A DNA stretch of 64,000 nt from Sorex araneus (lineage: Eukaryota; Chordata; Mammalia; Eulipotyphla; Soricidae): NCBI RefSeq assembly GCF_027595985.1, contig NC_073302.1, positions 167,256,951 through 167,320,950 on the forward strand, written 5' to 3'. This document shows, piece after piece, positions 32,455 to 44,379 of this stretch (its first letter is position 1; each line of letters starts with the position of its first letter). The position numbers and the translations under genes are program-made. Under the pieces are notes generated by a model that had not been told where the DNA came from, did no database searches, and was given only the letters and a program-made list of their open reading frames with translations.

Positions 32455-34507
32455 ATGAGGCAGAGGAAAGGGACATGAGAAAAGCAATCCCATTCACAAT
32501 CGTGCCCCAGAAAATCAAGTACCTCGGAATCAGCTTAACCAAGGAAGTAAAAGACCTTTACAAAGAAAACTACATAACGCTACTCCATGAAATCAAAGAG
32601 GACATGAGGAAATGGAAACATATACCCTGCTCGTGGATAGGGAGAATCAATGTTGTCAAAATGGCAATACTCCCTAAAGCATTATACAGATTCAATGTGA
32701 TCCCTATAAATATACCCATGACATTCTTCAAAGAAATGGATCAAGCAATCCTAAAATTCATATGGAATAACAAACGTCCAAGGATAGCTAAAACAATTCT
32801 TGGGAAAAAGATGATGGGAGGCATCACCATCCCCAACCTCAAACTTTACTACAAAGCAGTAACAATTAAAACAGCATGGTACTGGAACAAAGGCAGAGCC
32901 GTAGACCAATGGAACAAGGTGGAATATCCCTACACACAACCCCAAATGTATGACCATCTAATCTTTGATAAGGGAGCAAGAGATGTGAAGTGGAGCAAGG
33001 AAAGCCTCTTTAACAAATGGTGCTGGCACAACTGGACAACCACATGCAAAAAAATGGGTTTAGACCTTGACCTGACACCATGCACAAAAGTCAGATCAAA
33101 ATGGATTAAAGACCTCAACATTAGACCACAAACCATAAGGTACATTGAAGACAAGGTCGGCGAAACCCTCCACGATATTGAAGATAAAGGTATCTTCAAA
33201 GGTGACACGGAACTAAGCAATCTAGTAAAAACAGAGATCAACAAATGGGACTACATTAAACTAAAAAGCTTCTGCACCGCAAGAGATACAGTGACCAGAA
33301 TACAAAGACTATCCACAGAATGGGAAAGGATATTTACACAATACCCATCAGATAAGGGGTTGATATCAATGGTATATAAAGCACTGGTTGAACTCTACAA
33401 GAAGAAAACATCCAACCCCATCAAAAAATGGGGCGAAGAAATGAACAGAAACTTTACCAAGGAAGAAATACGAATGGCCAAAAGGCACATGAAAAAGTGC
33501 TCTGCATCACTAATCATCAGAGAGATGCAGATCAAAACAACCATGAGATACCACCTCACACCACAGAGACTGGCACACATCCAAAAGAACAAAAGCAACC
33601 GCTGTTGGAGAGGATGTGGGGAGAAAGGGACCCTTCTTCACTGCTGGTGGGAATGCCGACTGGTTCAGCCCTTCTGGAAAACAATTTGGACGACTCTCAA
33701 AAAATTAGATATTGAATTCCCATTTGACCCAGCAATACCACTGCTGGGAATATATCCCAGAGAGGCAAAAAAGTACAATCGAAACAACATCTGCACATGT
33801 ATGTTCATCGCAGCACTGTTTTCAATAGCCAGAATCTGGAAAAAACCCGAATGCCCTAGAACGGATGACTGGTTGAGGAAACTTTGGTACATCTATACAA
33901 TGGAATACTATGTAGCTGTTAGAAAAAAGGAGGTCAAGAATTTTGTAGTTAAGTGGATGGGCATGAAAAGTTTCATGCTGAGTGAAATGAGTCAGAAAGA
34001 GAGAGACAGACATAGAAAGATTGCACTCATCTATGGTATATAGAATAACAGAGTGGGAGACTAACACCCAAGAACTGTAGAAATAAGTATCAGGAGGTTG
34101 ACTCCATGGCTTCGAGGCTGGCCTCACGTTCCGGGGAAAGGTCAACTCAGAGAAGCGATCACCAACTACATTGTAGTCGAAGGCCATGTGGGGGAAGGGA
34201 GTTGCGGGCTGAATGAGGGCTAGAGACTGAGCACAGCGGCCACTCAACACCTTTATTGCAAACCACAACAGCTAATTAGAGAGAGAGAGAACAGAAGGGA
34301 ATGCCCTGCCACAGTGGCAGGGTGGGGTGGGGGGGAGATGGGAGTGGGGAGGGTGGGAGGAACGCCGGGTTTACGGGTGGTGGAGAATGGGCACTGGTGA
34401 AGGGATGAACTTTGTATGAGGGAAGTATAAGCACAAAAGTGTATAAATCTGTAACTGTACCCTCACGGTGATTCTCTAATTAAAAATAAATAAATTTAAA
34501 AATAAAA
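32455..34507 (+). mobile_element. 5'-truncated L1, the youngest-looking copy, with target-site duplication
   Basis: A plus-strand L1 copy flanked by aaaaatcaaatgtttta at 32438-32454 and 34508-34524 (17/17), inserted at TT/AAAAA. The last 522 codons or so of ORF2 are fully open (32475-34043). They run from the post-RT thumb region ([16 protein letters not shown]) to the C-terminal cysteine-rich domain [18 protein letters not shown] (C-x3-C, H-C-x3-C pattern), and end at a TAG. The 3' UTR has the GA-rich section, ccctgccacagtggcagggt and an AATAAATAAA tail. The endonuclease and most of the reverse transcriptase are missing through 5' truncation, so the copy is not mobile. Lack of any stop or frameshift suggests recent insertion. 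Confidence 0.97.
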
Positions 34508-34524
34508 AAAAATCAAATGTTTTA

Positions 34525-35080
34525 TATAGGTGATGGAGATATACTTCTGTTTCATCAGAAGTATAAAATCATGAAGGGTAAAATCTACTTAACAGCTTGT
34601 GCCCTCAGTGCTTATTTTTTACTTGCTAGGTAACTTCTGTTACTGTCTTCTAATATTTCTTGTGAATTACTTTATGGACCTATAAGCAAATACAAATTTT
34701 AATTTACTTCCTCTGCCTTTAACACTAAATTTAGCATGTTATATACATTAACCCATACTTTTTGTCACTTCACCTTACATTATGGACATCTTTCTTTTCA
34801 CAACAAAGTGCTTTCTTATTCTTTTCATTGTCACACATTCAAATATTCTATTTATCCATATGCCATAATTAGTTTTACCTATTTCTGGACACTGGGTAGC
34901 TTCTTATTTTTTGCATTTGCAATAATATTATAATGATAAACATACACAGGCCTTATTTTTCATTCGTATATGCATACAGGTGGAATAAATCCCCAGCGGT
35001 GGTATTGTTGATAGTTTTGCAAAACTATACTATAGTTATACTATCTCTCCAATCTAAATTTTTATTGTTGAGTTTTATTC
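34525..35080. other. No gene seen
   Basis: AT-rich intergenic DNA. Confidence 0.45.
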
Positions 35081-35084
35081 TTTT

Positions 35085-35252
35085 TAACTTTTGCTTTTGG
35101 GAACACACCTGGAGTTGCTTATAGCTTACTCATGGCTCTGTGCTCAGGGATTACTCCTGGCAGCTTTGAGGTATCATATGGGGTGTCAGGAATTGAATCC
35201 TTATCAGACATATGAAGCAAGTGCCTAACTCACTGTACTATCTCTCCAGTCC
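35085..35252 (-). mobile_element. Short SOR-type SINE
   Basis: Reverse full-length copy ending actatctctccagtccc, followed by the tail part of a second reverse copy at about 35262-35320. Confidence 0.83.
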
Positions 35253-35324
35253 CTTTTATTGAGTTTTGAGGCCACACCTGGTGGTCCTATGGGCTACTGC
35301 TAGTTTTCTGTTTAGGGTGTATCT

Positions 35325-36720
35325 TACATTTCCGGAAAAGATGCAAGTGCAATATACTTTTTCCTATGACCTATTTAAGAATAAGTTGTCAATATAATAT
35401 CCTTGTATCCTTGATACTCTTAATAATAAAGCTCTTTTTCTGTATAACCAAAATAAAAGCATCTAATTTTCTATGTTACTACTTTGTAATCTGAAGATTT
35501 TTGTAATAACTCACACTTTGTCAGCTGTCTCCAATGAGTCCTGTGTTATGCTTAACTTGCCCTGCCTCTCTTGTTTTTCAGTCTGAAGTAGTTCGTCCAC
35601 CTTTTTTTTTTTTATATTCATTGTCCGATTATCTCTGAAGTTTATAGGCCAGCTCTTTTTTTTTTCTTTACAAAATATCTCTTGAAGTTTTCTGACATTT
35701 TCTTTGAATGCAACTCAAAATATACATTTTGTCATGAATATGACTGTCCTTGTTACAACCTGTTGGTACTGCATGATTTTGGTTTATCATTTTATTGATG
35801 CTATTCATCTGACCAATTGATTAAAATGGTGATTTCTAGAATTCTCCACTGTAAATTTAGCTTTTTCATTTTTAAAATTATTGTTCTTTTTGGTAATGTA
35901 CTATAGATAGTACATTTAAAAAATTATGTAAGTGTATATTTGTTAAAACCTCATCAACTTATTTATTTTAATAATATGACTATGGTTTTTGTAACAGTGA
36001 GTTATAAGCTTTTACTCTCATGATTTCTTTGGATGGCAAAATTTTAAAATTTGGTCTGATCTTGAATCCGACTTCTCTATCCTTTCGAATCATTCTCATC
36101 ATTCTTTGAGCACCCTCTTGTTTTCTGATCCAAGAGAATGTTCCAGGCACATATATTTTTTGCCCCAGATAAAGAAATGTAGAACAAAAATATGGAGATA
36201 TGGGCCTTATATATGGGCCTTGTTCCTTATTTTTCAAGGAATATTTTTAAAGTATTTGGAAGCCAAGGCATAGTTTCTTGGCATGGGGGTGTCTTTTTTT
36301 TCGTAGGCTTCCCTAACAAATAAACATATATTTACACCTCTATACTAAAAACTGACTTGATTCAATTCATTTCTATACTAAAACCTATGAGTTGATTTAG
36401 TATTTTCCAACTCCTATGGTTCATGTTCCTTTTTTCCCTTTCTATACCTTTAGTTCTCTTCTCTGACAATGAGAAAACTAGCTCACAACTCTCCCTAATA
36501 TGCTGCACATTAATTGATCATTTCCCTTGTGTAACACATCTTGTATGACTGCCCCTCTCCTTTCTTCACATAAACACCTTTCTTATTACACTGGGGATTT
36601 GTGCCAGACATCTACCTTCTCCCTCATTCTCTCATCTGTCTCCCTCCAACTTCCCCCTAAGTTCTCTTTACTCTTAATAGGCTGCAATGCCGTGGGTTTC
36701 TTGGTGCAGTTCAAATTTGC
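35325..36720. other. No gene seen
   Basis: AT-rich intergenic DNA with T-runs at 35602 and 35658; nothing recognised. Confidence 0.45.
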
Positions 36721-36723
36721 ACA

Positions 36724-36890
36724 GCTGGCTGGAGAGAGAGTACATTGGGGAAGGCTCTTGCCATGCATGCAGCTGACCCGGATTTGGTCAAACAAGAACC
36801 ATCAAGAGTGATGCCTGAGTGCACACCCAGGAGTAAGCCTTGACCACTGCTGGGTGTGCCCCTCTCAAAAAAACCCCGAAGAAAACCAAA
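36724..36890 (+). mobile_element. Short SOR-type SINE, diverged
   Basis: Forward copy, ~15 bp shorter than usual in the middle, with tail gggtgtgcccctctcaaaa. Confidence 0.8.
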
Positions 36891-36894
36891 ACTG

Positions 36895-37715
36895 AAAAAT
36901 TGCATTCTTTTTCTTGTCAGTTAAATTGAACAAATTTTAATAAGAAGTACAAATAAAATCATGTCTTTATTTTCATACAAAATCTTCAGTAAACACAACA
37001 CTGACCAATCATGTACTGATTAAATGATTTGATTAATTAAATATTGATTAAATTATTTAACTTTTAAATCAGAGATGAGTTTTATGCTCCGCTGCATAGA
37101 GTGAGTACACTACTTTTGTTGTGTTGCTGTTTAACAAGTATGCACTGAATTCACCATATATTCTGGCCACTGTCCTATGGACCCAGTATTCTGAGGTACA
37201 ATAGAGACAAATTGACTTCTCTGTTGGATTTATAGTTTAAATGGCAGAGTGAAAGAATGAGCTACTAATTGTAATAAGTTTAACTCAGTAAGTTAACCAT
37301 TGATATGCTTAGGAATTGATTTCAGGTGGCTAGAAAGCTACAGAGTGAATAGTTTCCAGCGACAATGTTCGCAGGTGCTATGGACTGAGGTGAACCTCAG
37401 TGAGTATCTGATGACAGAATGGAAAGAAATGTTTTGTTTGTGAATCTCCAGGGTCTAGACTGTGTCTGGGGAGTGATGTCTCCCTGGAAGGAACAAGCTA
37501 ATTTCTTGGTTTCAGAGTCTGGGTCACAGATCCAATTTGGAGAGGAGGGCAGCTGCTAATACAGTTTTGTGGACCTCTTGCTGATCAACACGGAAGGCCC
37601 TGCTATTACCCACATCTACACAACACGGGCTTCTCAGCCTCAGTTCCAATAAAACCTGAAGAAATGAAAAAATCACAAGGAACCAGTTAAACAGTTAGCA
37701 TTTTAATAAACAAAT
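36895..37715. other. No gene seen
   Basis: Intergenic DNA; nothing recognised. Confidence 0.45.
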
Positions 37716-37721
37716 TCTTAG

Positions 37722-37862
37722 GACTGGAATGTTAGTACATTGGTCAAGGGTTGCACACATCAGACCTGGGTTCAATCCCTGACATCCTACAAGTTCCCTA
37801 AGGAATGATTTCTGAGTGCAGAGCCAGGAGTAAGCCCTGTGGCCCATAAAACAAAAACCTAA
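37722..37862 (+). mobile_element. Short SOR-type SINE carrying the left 99-bp duplicate
   Basis: Forward copy. Its 3' two thirds plus ~33 bp of unique flank (37795-37893) are repeated at 40231-40329 with one mismatch. Confidence 0.85.
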
Positions 37863-37893
37863 AACCCAAATTCTTTGCAGTTATGGCATCATC
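37795..37893 (+). repeat. 99-bp direct repeat, left copy
   Basis: 98 of 99 bases identical to 40231-40329; difference T/C in aatgattYctgag. It ends cagttatggcatcatc directly before the LTR region. Confidence 0.97.
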
Positions 37894-37897
37894 CTAC

Positions 37898-38873
37898 TGT
37901 AGGATAACATAGCCTCAGGTAGTTTAGGTTTATTGGGTTACTCCCGTCACAGTGCTCCCATTCCTCTGTGTTTATTTGTAGCTTCTTTCTTAGTGTTCTG
38001 TTGACTCTAAATGTTGTTTTTCTCTTCTCCTTGAGTCCTTTGCATAGTTTATTCAGAGCCATGTCCTTTTTGTATGGACACAGGAAGACTTAGCAAATGC
38101 TATGCTTTTGTAACCTGGGAGTCATTTGACTCTACATGATATTTTCCTCCTGGGCATCTGTTCTCTCGACCTAAGCCTCAGCTGCCCTTACTTCCTAGCA
38201 CCCCCAAAAGCAGGGTTCCAACGAGGGGACGAGGAACGAGAGCTTGGTGATGGGCGAATGCTGTCATGATCCAAACAGTGATAACTAGATTTGGACCCTG
38301 CTAGGGTTAGGAATGATTAATCTGGCCTGAGCGCTGTAGTCTGAGTCTGTGGCAAGATGTTGCCAGGAGAGCTGCCTTGCAAGCCTCAATGTATCTCTTG
38401 CTATGTTCATACAAAAATAAATAGTATTAAGATGTTAATGAGTGTTTGGACTAAGGAAAGGAGAAAAACACCAAGAGTTAGGAAGGGCTTTGGAATGCCC
38501 TATTTGAACCTTACAGCCCTCAGGAAGGGCTTTCTTATGTTGATTTTGCTACCTGGCTGTGGGTAGCCTAGGGGGCAAGGGCAAGGGCAAGAGAGTAAAA
38601 AGGGAGGAGAGAGATGAGAATCCAGGCTGCAGTAGATCCAGAGAGTGAACGGAGCTAGGAGTGCGGGAGATGAGAAACATGGAAGATTGAATAAATGGTA
38701 ACTTATCAGCAACCAGCTTGGTCCTCGTTCTTCCTTCGCCTGTCCTTGGCCTACGGCCGTCCTGATTCAGCCCATACACAGAGGTTCCAGAGCACCGAAC
38801 GCGGGCGGTGAGACACAGCTGCCCGGAGAGCCCACGAATGCACACACCCGTCGGCATGCTTTAGTTTTTTACA
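37898..38873 (+). mobile_element. 5' LTR of class II endogenous retrovirus
   Basis: About 976 bp starting TGTAGGATAACA and ending TTTTTTACA, with TG...CA ends. A polyadenylation signal AATAAA lies near 38690, in the position expected for R. It is followed two bases later by a primer-binding-site-like sequence and then gag. Related to the LTR at 17928. Confidence 0.82.
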
Positions 38874-38875
38874 GC

Positions 38876-38893
38876 TGGCATCCCTGGAACGGG
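38876..38893 (+). other. Putative ERV primer-binding site
   Basis: Begins TGG immediately after the LTR (tggcatccctggaacggg), as expected for complementarity to a tRNA 3' end. The cognate tRNA is not certain. Confidence 0.5.
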
Positions 38894-39013
38894 CACAAAC
38901 TAACAACTAAAGGTAAGAATAGCGTTCGGTGCACCCCACTCTAGAGTTGAGTGGGAGATCAGGATTTTTCTTGTGCGCTAGGGATTAGAATCCTAACAAC
39001 AATCCCCCATAAG

Positions 39014-40216
39014 ATGGGGCAGATTCTGGGCCTTCCCAAGATCTTTCATATTTTCTCAAGCCAGACTGACCAGGGCAAGCCATTTATGGATTTGATTCAG
39101 TGTCTCTCACGCAGAACAGGAGACCCGGAACTCTGCATTTCTAGAGACCAACTCCGGTCCTGCTTTAAAGTACTTTATGAGGTTAACCCATGGTTCCCAG
39201 ATGAAGGAAATCTAGAAATCAAGATATGAAAAAAAGTTAAGAATAATGTCTCTAAGGCATCTAAGGAAGGGACTAAGATCCCCGTGGAATTCTGGACTAC
39301 ATGGGAGATTGTTAATTCTATTCTCCTGTTTTTGAAAAGTGCAATTGATGTGGAGGAGAATATTAGGGATAATATGGTCTCGGCTCCTCCTGTACCTAAG
39401 TCTCGAAAGGGTTTTCATAGTAAAAATACTTCTGAGGCTGGTGAATATAGCTCCACTTCCAGTGCAATAGATGGAAGTGATGCGGGTTATGAGTCTGCTG
39501 CCACTTACTCAGATTCTGAGTCCGAGAGTGACTCAGCGAAGCAGCCTTCAGACCGCTCGGGGCATGCTCCCAATCGCCCAGTCCAGGCTGAGAAGAAGCA
39601 GTCTCCATTTTATCGTAGGTTAAGGATGGATTCTCTCAGTCGTTTCAAACAGGCCTGTGTCTTGTATGGGCCTACATCTCCGTACTGTAGGGAGTATCTT
39701 ACATACTGAGCAAAAAGGCCTACTGGGTACCTCAAGATTTTCACATGGTTGCTAAGACATTCTTAAGCCCTTCTCAGTACTTGGAGTGGAGAATGTGGCT
39801 CTATGATGAGGCCAAGGCCTAGGCCATGCTGGACAAAACTTTTTAGGGATTAAGTTAATTTATGAAATGTTAATTGGTGAAGGAAAATGTCTCGACCCAG
39901 AAAGGCAAGTCACCTTGCCTCGTGCTGTTTTTGCTCATGTCCGTGACGCAGCCCTGCGTGCTTGGGAGAAGGTTGATGCAGATGCAGAATTTAAGGGAAG
40001 TTTTACAAAGATTTTCCAGAGAGCCTCAGATCCTTATGCAGATTTCATAGGAAGGTTGATGAAAGCCATTGAAATGCAGGTTAAGGACAAGGCAACTCAG
40101 GAGCTGTTGACTATAAACTATTGGCCTTTGAAAATGCTAATGAGGATTGCCAGGCCATTCTGGGCCCTATTAAGGAGAAGGGAGACATATTTGGGTGCTT
40201 GAAAGCATGCTGGAAT
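39014..40216 (+). pseudogene. gag: Decayed betaretrovirus-like gag (matrix and capsid parts)
   Basis: A degenerate gag of a class II (beta-like) endogenous retrovirus. It opens with MGQ, the usual N-myristoylation context, in a good Kozak setting at 39014. A matrix-like part follows (NPWFPDEGNLEI near 39185). An in-frame TGA stands at 39227-39229. A Ser/Asp-rich linker spans about 39370-39600, and a second stop is at 39707-39709. Capsid sequence continues in another frame, with a major homology region near 40012-40065 (QRASDPYADFIGRL). A further frame change occurs near 40115 and gag ends abruptly at about 40216. Nucleocapsid, protease, polymerase and envelope are absent. It is incapable of making virus proteins. 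Confidence 0.88.
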
Positions 40217-40230
40217 GTTATCCTATATGA

Positions 40231-40329
40231 TCCCTAAGGAATGATTCCTGAGTGCAGAGCCAGGAGTAAGCCCTGTGGCCCATAAAACAAAAACCTAAAA
40301 CCCAAATTCTTTGCAGTTATGGCATCATC
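40231..40329 (+). repeat. 99-bp direct repeat, right copy
   Basis: Second copy of 37795-37893. SINE-like sequence (atcctatatgatcccta) extends ~15 bp further left, up to the broken end of gag. Confidence 0.97.
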
Positions 40330-40384
40330 TTACCATTGCATTTTGTAAATGAGGAAACTGACATTTCTAAGGACCATTTATTTA

Positions 40385-40455
40385 TTTGGTTTTGGGGCCA
40401 CCCCTAGGAGTGCTCAGGGCTTACTCTGGACTCTGCCCAGGGGTGACTTTTGTGG
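40385..40455 (-). mobile_element. SINE, left part, split by an L1-like insertion
   Basis: Reverse SINE from ggttttggggccacc to gcccaggggtgac; its remainder is at about 40786-40882. Confidence 0.7.
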
Positions 40456-40469
40456 TTTTTTTGGTCTAT

Positions 40470-40785
40470 TTTATTTTTATTGAGTCACTTTGAGATGCAC
40501 AGTTACAGAGCTGTTTCATGATTGGGTTTCAGTCATACAATATTCCAGCACCCATCCCTTCACCAGTGTATATTTCCCACCACCAATATCCCTAGTAACC
40601 CAGCCCCCATACCCTCACAGCCTGCCTCTATGGCAGACAACTTTCTTCTCTCTCTCTCTCTCTCTCTCTCAGCATTATGATTTGCAATGCAGGTACTGAA
40701 AGATTATCATGTATATCCCTTTACCTTATTTCAACACTCAGTTCTTGTCGAAAGTGATCATTTCCAACTCTCATTGTCATAGTGG
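40470..40785 (-). mobile_element. L1-like 3' module, reverse, nested in a SINE
   Basis: T-rich start, then the reversed 3' module with (TC)n at 40649-40670 and gtcgaaagtgatcatttcc. It splits one SINE into two parts. No clear target-site duplication was found. Confidence 0.75.
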
Positions 40786-40882
40786 TCTCAGGGGTAATCT
40801 GGGGAACTCTCTGTGGCGCCAGGGATCCAATCAGAGTTGACTTCATGCAAGGTGTCTTTACCTCTGCACTCTCTCTGGTCTG
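40786..40882 (-). mobile_element. SINE, right part
   Basis: Reverse SINE from ggtctcaggggtaatctgg to cactctctctggtctgg. Confidence 0.65.
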
Positions 40883-40884
40883 GC

Positions 40885-42020
40885 AAGAAGTATTAACTTG
40901 CTTGGAATGACATAGGTAGTGAAATACTGAAAAATAATAAATTCTGAAGCCCTGGTCTTTCCACTGTTGCCCAAGGTGAGAATCTGTTGTTAATTGAGGT
41001 AAACGCTCTACAGAGGGCGCTGCGCTATAATGTGCATTGGGGCGCAGAGGAGCAGGTTCTCTAGGCCCTGTTTCTCTGACTCTGACCCCCTTCTAACCTT
41101 CCTTCCTCCCTGTGGTTCCTAATCTTATGCTGTATCCTCCCATTTCTGCAGTTTTCAACTATGATCCTCTTGGAACATTCTGGGGACCCATCGGGGTTAT
41201 ATAATCCCTATTAAGAAATGCTTCTCTAGAAACTGGAGTTCCTTCTAAAATTTAATATCCTGTTAGGTAGACCTGTTTCCGTTTAATCACAAGAAAATAT
41301 AAACCTCATTTTTATTAACTTTTAAAGACTGATTTGTATCTCCTAGAATCCATAATCTAAGATATATTAGCTGTTTAGTTATATACTTGAGAGAAATAAA
41401 ATACTATGTCTGAGTAACACATAAGGGCATGGTTCTATTACTTCCTACCAAGTACAGTTACTATGTGGTGACTCCTGTAAATGTATACCTCTCAACTGTG
41501 TTTGACCAGTGAGATCAAAAGTAAATCTAACCAATTAGCTCAACAAAGCCCTCATCACAGACCAGTCATTTAAGTGGATGTACTTGTTTTGGATCGAGAA
41601 CTCAGTTACTAATGGAATGGAGTTTCTAGTGGTGTCCTCAGGGGACCTGGGGCTACTCCCTGCCATAGTTGGCCAACTGGGCTGACCAATGCTTGGAGAA
41701 AAAGTAGTGCTACCCTGCCTGCTCAGAGCCCTCCAGGTGTTAGTGAATATTACATGTAAAACAATGGTAGAATTGAAAAGACAAATGTCCATGATTGAGA
41801 CCAAATAAGGTAAATAATTTACATTCATCAAATTGTTTCTTAAAAGCAAAACCAGAAAAGTGATGAAAATGTAATGAGGTTACATTATGTTGTGAAAGAC
41901 ATTTCTCTGTGGAAGAATGCTGTTTATCCGTGACTTAGCCTTATCTTGGGTAGTCTTACGTATATCTCACAGCTAGTCACCTGGGCTGGAGCGCCGAGAA
42001 TGCTATAGTGAGTCTGAATA
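40885..42020. other. No gene seen
   Basis: Intergenic; nothing recognised. Confidence 0.4.
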
Positions 42021-42024
42021 CTCC

Positions 42025-42111
42025 CAGGTTTCAACAGCAAAGAGCGCAGGGATTAATTAGCCATGTCTGTTTTAGGAAGGAGAGGGATGACGTCTTTAAT
42101 TTTGCTTGGCC
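42025..42111. repeat. 87-bp direct repeat, left copy
   Basis: Matches 43023-43109 at 84 of 87 positions; all three differences are C/T and two are CG/TG. Confidence 0.95.
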
Positions 42112-42219
42112 CTGGAGTGGGTCAAGCTGGTATCTGGAACAAGGCTTTCTGTTCCTCAAAGACAGCTGCAGAACCAAGGAAAAGAATGACTGGAAGATGG
42201 TACGGATTAAATAACTGGA

Positions 42220-42415
42220 GATCCACCCCAGGCACCATACAGTTTCCTGGAAACTTCTAAAAGGCAGGGTAGCACTGCATTTCCTCTGAGCATTGAACCC
42301 GCAACCCAAGTATGGCAGGGAGTGGCCCCTAGTTCCCTGAGCACGTTCACACCCCATCACCTCCCCCTTGCATGTGCGAGGCTCTGGGGTAACCCAAATT
42401 GCAAAACACAAACAA
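42220..42415. other. SINE-like degraded stretch
   Basis: Phrases such as ccaccccaggcaccata and ggcagggtagcactgc recall SINE and flank sequence, but no clean alignment to either SINE type can be made. Confidence 0.25.
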
Positions 42416-42439
42416 AAAATTCTAAGATATTATAATGTC

Positions 42440-42541
42440 TATTTTAATCCACATATGTGGATTATATATGGATTACATATATATACATACATATATACAT
42501 TCTGCATGTGATACTCAAGACACACACACACACACACACAC
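42440..42541. repeat. AT-rich low complexity and (CA)n
   Basis: The segment 42440-42500 contains repeated ATATG/CATAT words; (CA)11 lies at 42520-42541. Confidence 0.85.
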
Positions 42542-43020
42542 ATCTCCTATGTGTGATACCCAAAACACTGTTAATATCTGAGAAGGAGAATAGGAAACCT
42601 GGGTGGGTGTAACAAATTTGATTTTCACTGTGTACTTTTCTTCCCTATATTTACCATTCCTTTGTTGTTTTTGCTTGGGTTGCACACTTTGGTGTGGTGC
42701 TTGAACATGCCTCTGCTATAGTGCTGACCCGGGTTCTGGCTCTGGCATCGTGCTAGGGGTCCAAAATAGCAGAATCACTGCATTGACATGTGGAGTAGGA
42801 TGGTGTTGGAGGTGGACCTTGTAGCCTCACTGGCCACTGAGCTCTCCTGGTCCCCATTGTGTATCTGTTTACATTGTCTGAAGTATTAAACCTTGCCTAC
42901 ATTTTCAGTGGGAAAGAACACATTCAAAATTAACAATAGGGATAGATTTCTATTCAGATTGGGCATTTTCAATGTTGCATCACTGATTAAAATAGAGCAT
43001 GGCGAGAGAATGGCATACAT
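42542..43020. other. No gene seen
   Basis: Intergenic; possible degraded SINE words at 42670-42790, not resolvable. Confidence 0.35.
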
Positions 43021-43022
43021 GT

Positions 43023-43109
43023 CAGGTTTCAACAGCAAAGAGTGCAGGGATTAATTAGCCATGTCTGTTTTAGGAAGGAGAGGGATGATGTCTTTAATTT
43101 TGCCTGGCC
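43023..43109. repeat. 87-bp direct repeat, right copy
   Basis: Second copy of 42025-42111, 998 bp to the right. It keeps TG where the left copy has CG. Confidence 0.95.
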
Positions 43110-44190
43110 ATTTCCTTGAAGACTCACAGTGAGGCCATTGGCTTCCCCCTGCTTCTCTGCCCTGGCCTCCTCCTGTGCTCCCGGGGACTCCAGGCTAACA
43201 GCCAGACTTGAACTCCACAGAGCACCAAGGAAAATGAAACCTTATGTCTAAGGAAGGGTTCCGGCAGCTAGAGAGGGAGATCAGGCAACATAATCAGTGC
43301 CTAGAAAAGAGTTTCAGGGAGGAGACCAAAGACACCCCAAATTCAAAAATAAAACACGCCAGGAATATACATTCCATGTTTTGGTTCCTTCTTCCCACCC
43401 CCCACCCCACTAAAAGCATCCTAATAAATAATTAAAGGAGCTTGAGAAAGGATGCACACTGCTGAAATCTGAATCTTTTAGATTTTAGTGCCAAGACATT
43501 TCTCAACATACAGAATCAAAAATGTCAAGAGAGGAAACTTGGGAGGCAGTTTGAAACTTAGGGGATATGTCCAATAGGTCTAACGAAAGAGTGATGGTTC
43601 CGGAAGAGCAAGACGGTCTGGCAATAACTGAAAACACATGGAAGTTAGTTTCCGTAAGGCCCCTGGGCAGGTGGTTCAGGGAGTTTCAGGGATACCCTGG
43701 ACACGTGGGGTATCTCCAGAGCAGGGGAAGCTATACCCAGAGCTGAGGGCCATGATTTAGGCCTCCCACGTGCCTGGCCTGTGTTCCCACCTGTGAAGCC
43801 ATACCCTTGTCCCTCTCGTTCTTTTTAAAAACATATAGCCGTAGGCATTTTCTAAAGTGAGTCATAACACTTGATTTTGAGGGATTTGTCTCTTCAAAAG
43901 CTTTCTAGAGGTGTTTTGGAGATATCTAGATTGGCCTTTTACAGTTGTGATTTGGTATGTGTAATTTAAGCCAAAAGACACCCATAAGACCTCAAAAAAG
44001 ACAACTAAATCTTCACGTCATGCAGACAATGCAGATGACCTCAATTCAGGGGCATTTCCAGAAATAGCTTAAAAATTTTTTTTTTAATTAAAATTTTTTT
44101 ATTGGAGAAACCTGTCTATAGACAGGGCAAATACCTCCCGGTGCTTCACTCCCCTCAGCATAGATTTTGAACCTCTGCTTTGTCCCATTT
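43110..44190. other. No gene seen
   Basis: Intergenic; nothing recognised beyond an A/T run at 44075-44100. Confidence 0.4.
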
Positions 44191-44191
44191 A

Positions 44192-44320
44192 CTTTAGAAT
44201 ATGTAGCCAGACTGGATACTGTGGGCCGACCACATGGTTTGCATGAAGGAGACCTGGGTTCGACCCCTGGGACTGCACTGTTCCTGAATACTGCTGGGAG
44301 TGAAGAAAAAGAATTTAATA
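44192..44320 (+). mobile_element. SINE-related fragment
   Basis: Contains a tRNA-like head with B-box GGTTCGACCCC and a shortened body ending ctgggagtgaagaaaaaga. Confidence 0.5.
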
Positions 44321-44379
44321 AATGTAATCATTTAATGTGGTTGGAACCCAGCCTCCATACTCAAGGCCACACTCCACAT

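Noticed and set aside
38951..40202. Domesticated gag gene
   Set aside because: In-frame stops at 39227 and 39707, at least two frame changes and truncation inside capsid rule out a conserved host protein.
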